The notes below the pieces were generated by a model that saw nothing but the letters and a program-made list of their open reading frames with translations, made no database searches and was not told where the DNA came from. A stretch of 64,000 nt of DNA from Holacanthus passer (lineage: Eukaryota > Chordata > Actinopteri > Pomacanthidae). The stretch covers positions 806,001 to 870,000 of the forward strand of contig JAFREQ010000095.1 in assembly GCA_025331565.1 (NCBI GenBank), read 5' to 3'. Positions 60,290 through 64,000 of this stretch are shown piece after piece. Within the stretch, counting starts at the first letter, position 1. Each line of letters starts with the position of its first letter. The position numbers and the translations under genes were made by a program.

Positions 60290-60561
60290 GGAGAGAGAGA
60301 GACATAAAGAGGGAGGAAGAGAGAGAGAGAGAGAGAGGGAGGAGAGCGGGTAGTGGGGGCCATAAAGCCTGCGTGCCCACCTTGTTCCTTTGCCACGTTT
60401 ATTGTTGCGTTTTTAATTTGCATGCAGAGGGATTTGGACGGCGCTCCAGTTGGGCTGTCTGTGGTTTCAGCTGATTCGGTAGTGAGGGAGAACACACACA
60501 CACACACACACACACATGCACACACGCACACACGCACACACGCACACGCACACCCCACAAA
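60290..60561. repeat. (GA)n then (CA)n microsatellites
   Basis: A purine GA-rich tract covers about 60288-60342, and a CA/CACG-type run covers 60492-60561. The long open frame on the minus strand encodes CVCV repeats only. Confidence 0.9.
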
Positions 60562-60593
60562 ACACAAACAGACGCACACAAACCACCACACAC

Positions 60594-60725
60594 CATCTTG
60601 TCAAAGCCAGAGAAACAGTACCCCGGCCCAACGATGGAGTAATCCAACTCAAACACTCCCCAAACCAGCAGGATTAAACCCAAAGTAGCAGAGCCAATCA
60701 AACAAAGGCACGACGTGAACTCCAT
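60594..60725 (-). other. Weak candidate exon with a membrane-like segment
   Basis: From an ATG at 60725 the minus strand encodes 44 residues. They include a hydrophobic run, LCLIGSATLGLILLVWGVF, and then reach a GT donor (ATG/GTGTGT, GT at 60593-60592). Beyond this the frame enters a CA microsatellite, so a splice would be needed. The frame is also open upstream of the ATG. I recognise no family. It may be chance openness in an intron, and I do not call it a gene. Confidence 0.12.
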
Positions 60726-60813
60726 TTCAATGCCAGGAAGTCCATTTGATGAAATAAAGTACAGAGAGTTTATTAGTTCACAAGTGTGAATGTTCGTTTG
60801 TGCTGCTTTTTTT

Positions 60814-61990
60814 TTTTTTTTTTTGCTTTCCCGCCTGCGTTTCTACACTTTTCTGCGCTGACATTTAGAGGAGGAGAAGGAAGAAGCGCTAAAAACGCAC
60901 AAACGTTTGCCGAACGTGTTTTATGTGATGTACGTCGAGCGGCAGTGAGCGCTGCTCCCGGCCAGCTCTGTGGACAGTGGACAGTCAGCACTTTCCATGG
61001 CACTTTCAAGAGCTTTGTTTGTGTTTGTCTAATTGCATTGCTTCCACAGGCCAAGCAGAGGGGGATGAAGGGAGGAGAGGCAGAGATGGCGAGAAATGGA
61101 AAGAGAGCGAGTGAGAGAAGTTAGCGATTTCACTGCCTCGTTGTCAGTAAACTTTGAAAGGAAAAAAGAGAAAAACTAAATGCATAAAACACTTCTAAAA
61201 TGAAAAGTGGCAATGAATTTATTTGATGTGAAACTTATGTATCAATAATCTTGCTAAACCAACAAGATTTTACGTTCAACGTTCTCCTTCAACACTGTCG
61301 CACTGTTGCAAATCTGTTCTCCCCTTCATTGTTTAATGCAATTTGTCGAGCCTCTCCACCGCAGCTGACAAGCACCAGCCGCTCTTGATTGGATCATGGA
61401 ACTTGCTGCCCCTCCTGCTAAAGTGTTCCAACTCGGTCCAGAAAACAAAAATCTAGGGCTCTTCAATCCAGTGTACTCTGTGTTTTTGTTGAAGATCATT
61501 AAGGGCTCTCTGTGAATAAATAGAACAGGTAGTTGAGAACAGGCCGAGTTGTCGGCCAACGCGGCACAAACTCTCTCTGCTCCACAACAGCTCTCGTTCA
61601 GGCAAGACACTTCGCCCGAGTCACCTCAAAGTCGGCCTCAACGCGCTGCACAGACAGGAACCAGTTACTGAAGAAAGTCTGTGACTCATGAGATGGATCA
61701 TTTACAAAACCTACACTCATATCAGAAACAGTGTTCTCAGTCTTTTTTTTTTTTTTAATAAAGGTAGGAATGTATGGTTAACCCTCATTAAACGAAACCC
61801 ACAGGCAGCCATTTCCAGCAAAGCACCTCAGACCAGCCGGTAGCCAGGAGACAGCTGTTTGCTGACTCGCAGGCCGTAACAACTTCTTAAGCTGAAAGTC
61901 TATCAGAACTATTTAGTCAGTTTAGTGGTGAGATCACTTTAGTTTCTATGTAATCTGTTTTGTCTCCAGCGCTTGAGAAACATTGTTCAG
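60814..61990. other. Intronic interval, nothing definite
   Basis: T-runs lie at 60807-60824 and 61744-61757. Otherwise unique-looking DNA. Open frames at 60773-61124 and 61326-61610 lack domains. Confidence 0.4.
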
Positions 61991-61999
61991 TCTAGTCCT

Positions 62000-62360
62000 G
62001 AAATCCACTGATAAATAGTCAATTAATCTTCAATAATTGATCCTTTAACAAAAAAAAAAAACGTTGGTTGACTCAAGCTTCTGATATGTGAAGATTTACT
62101 GCTTTTCTCTGTTACTGTAAATGGAGCGTTTTAAAGTTTTGCAAAACATCAATTTAAGATTTAGAAAGCACTTTTCAGTATTTTTTAACATTTCATAGAT
62201 GGAATAATTCATCAATAAGTCAAATAATTGGCAGATTAATTACTGATGAAAATGATTGTGACAGGATCATTTTCTGATCATTTTCATAGATTATACAATT
62301 AATGGATTAATCATAAAAATAACTTTAATTGATAATGAAAATATTTGCAGCTGTAATTTA
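62000..62360 (+). repeat. Interspersed repeat family B, copy 4
   Basis: Contains TGATAAATAGTCAATTAATC, TGATATGTGAAGATTTACTG, CTTTTCTCTGTTACTG, GGCAGATTAATTACTGATG and TAATTGATAATGAAAATATT. Same orientation as 59333-59535. More diverged in the middle. Confidence 0.7.
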
Positions 62361-62859
62361 GACCTTTATGGGACACAAAGAGTTTATTAAAATGATTCAA
62401 CAGGATTTAACTTCTTTATATTATATCTATCTATCTAAGGTGACGCGATGAACAAAACTACACTGAAAAAAATTACAGTGCAAATAATTAAGGACAATAT
62501 CCTTCAAGGTTTTTAAGAAACTGCTCAAGTAGCTGTTGTGAAGGAAAAAAACATCATCATATCTAACTCTTAATTTGTCGATCTTCTAGTGCTTATTTTA
62601 ACAAAGAGCCATCAGTTTGCACAAGAGTACAGTTTATTTAGCGTGACGTCCTCATGAAACTGCTCAAGAAAGAAACAGATACTGGTAAAGCTTTTCAATT
62701 GACCCGCTGAAGTAAACCAATGCATTCTCCCAACCTAGATTAGCTCAGAAACCACAAAGTAGTGAACTAGAAAGCCAGTTTATTTTGATGCTAAATACAT
62801 CTCACAGATGCTGCAAACAGGTTCATCGAAGCAATAAGCACTGACAGGCATGGGATTAT

Positions 62860-63290
62860 CTTGCTATGTTGGCACACACCTGCGACAATATTGCACAATA
62901 ATCCGCCGCCTCTAGGTCATCATTGCTTAATTATTAATTACTTTCAAACAACGGGACTGGCAATCAAGAACCAGCAGCCTTTTCTTGTTTTACAGCAGAC
63001 ACGGATCTGACCAGAGGCTCATGGGGCTCCGGGGTCATAAGGTGCCAAATTAAAAGGGTAATAAACTCTTCAGCAGGCTATTGTACAGTCCTGGTATAAA
63101 TAGCAACTGGGTGTTCTGATAAAAATATTTTCCTCGCAACACAATAGTTGAATTCATGCGTGAGATTCACCCGGCTCTGCAATGTGGCTCACCGTGTATG
63201 TGAGCGTCGCAGTCACAAGCTGCCAATAAGAGCATAGGCCTGCTCTGTCAGAGAACAGCATGGTATTCACCGCCCAGCCTACCCACCCAT
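62860..63290. promoter_or_regulatory. Candidate intronic conserved noncoding element
   Basis: Repeat-free block with TTGCTTAATTATTAATTAC, GTGCCAAATTAAAAGGG, GTCCTGGTATAAATAGC and ATTCATGCGTGAGATTC. By eye one of the cleanest candidate elements within satb1. Called by texture. Confidence 0.42.
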
Positions 63291-63399
63291 TCACCCATTC
63301 ACCACCAAACTACCCCAACATGGAGGCACATTAATGAACAACTGGCTTTGCAGCGAGACAGGGAGGGACAGACAGGCAGAGGGGTCTGTCGCACGGCCT

Positions 63400-64000
63400 G
63401 GCCAACACCTTCCCTCTAATCTCATTTGCTTGTTATCAGCCCCATCAGGCTGACCTCGGCCACTGCAAAATAAATAAATAAAATAAGCCAACAGATGTCC
63501 ATCAATTTGCTATTTGAGGTTTTTTTTTTTTTTTCCCCTTCCTTCCTCAGATTACTGCGTAACAAAAAAAAAAATAATGCCTCAGTTTCAACCTCAGAAA
63601 AAGACATTTGGATTTGGACCATTTGGACGAAAAAAAGGCCGAGATGACACATCAGAAAATGAAGGGAGAAAAAAAAAAAAATCACAGATGAAGAAATGAT
63701 TGCCACCATTGTTGTGGCTGGCTGCTTGGAGGACAGGACTGTTTCGGAGGCAGCCAGACAAACCTCTTCTGTGTCTGAACAAGAGGGAGAGCTAAAAGTA
63801 GGGGGAAGACAATGCATTATTGTCTTTCCTCCTCCTTGAACCTGGCAGAGGCCCAGCGCTGGCAGGCAACACTATGCAGATAAATGCGGCCGATAACATG
63901 CTTCTCCTCCCCGAGCGAGCCAAACCGGCGGCTGCATGTTCGCCGCGCAAGGTAACGTGTGCCGCGCTGTAAGAACATTACGCCATTGGTGGACGCCCAT
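63400..64000. promoter_or_regulatory. Candidate intronic regulatory region
   Basis: Repeat-free patches at 63410-63475 (CTCATTTGCTTGTTATCAGC) and 63690-63960 (GAGGCAGCCAGACAAACC, GCATTATTGTCTTTCCTCC, GCAGATAAATGCGGCC) are separated by T/A-rich runs at 63519-63535, 63564-63574 and 63669-63680. Called by texture. Confidence 0.35.

Larger units (their letters stand above)
58173..64000 (-). other. Upstream satb1 intron, incomplete
   Basis: No further satb1 exon (CUT1 or first half of CUT2) is readable up to the window end, so the intron is longer than 5.8 kb. It contains microsatellites, two family B repeats and repeat-free candidate enhancers, detailed separately. A weak candidate exon on the same strand is at 60594-60725. 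Confidence 0.75.

Noticed and set aside
60103..60591. 162-codon minus-strand frame
   Set aside because: Starts in a CA microsatellite (CVCV repeats) and has no domain further on.
1..64000. CRISPR arrays, bacterial operons, rRNA genes
   Set aside because: No regularly spaced direct repeats of that type, no ribosome binding site-led gene strings and no rRNA sequence. The window is eukaryotic.

Overview
The window looks like nuclear DNA from a ray-finned (teleost, probably percomorph) fish. The signs are spliced vertebrate coding exons with GT-AG borders, many CA/GT and CT microsatellites, long A/T runs, and several interspersed repeats whose text resembles repeats common in percomorph genomes. 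No database search was possible, so the species is not assigned.

The only protein-coding gene I can support is the 3' end of satb1 (special AT-rich sequence-binding protein 1) on the minus strand at about 53.4-58.2 kb. Two exons are readable. The exon at 57966-58172 encodes the C-terminal half of the second CUT domain. The last exon, 55273-55890, encodes a Q/P-rich linker, the atypical homeodomain and an acidic tail. Both junctions are phase 0, and together they give 274 C-terminal residues. A probable 3' UTR of about 1.9 kb follows. All earlier exons lie beyond position 64000, so 58173-64000 is one incomplete intron.

Positions 1 to about 53.3 kb, downstream of satb1, form a gene desert: I find no believable protein gene, tRNA, rRNA or CRISPR array there. 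The open frames in it are short, overlap on both strands and lack recognisable domains. The desert holds three things: (i) interspersed repeats (a minus-strand L2-type LINE fragment, a foldback element, three copies of one MITE-like family, four copies of a second family if those inside satb1 are counted, an RTE-tail-like repeat and an LTR-like fragment); (ii) simple repeats; (iii) many blocks of 150-500 bp of repeat-free, mixed-composition DNA with homeodomain, POU, GATA and SOX/FOX-like words, which read like conserved noncoding elements. The last class is called from sequence texture only, not from alignment.

The likely biological reading is a developmental regulator embedded in a large regulatory domain, with candidate enhancers in the desert and in both satb1 introns, plus a few insulator- or promoter-like spots (a CTCF-like core at 12.85 kb, a ZNF143-like word at 18.1 kb, a CpG-rich island at 36.65-37.02 kb). 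I found no clearly new biological system. The points most worth checking are the altered N-terminal arm of the SATB1 homeodomain, the CpG island in the desert and the candidate enhancers.
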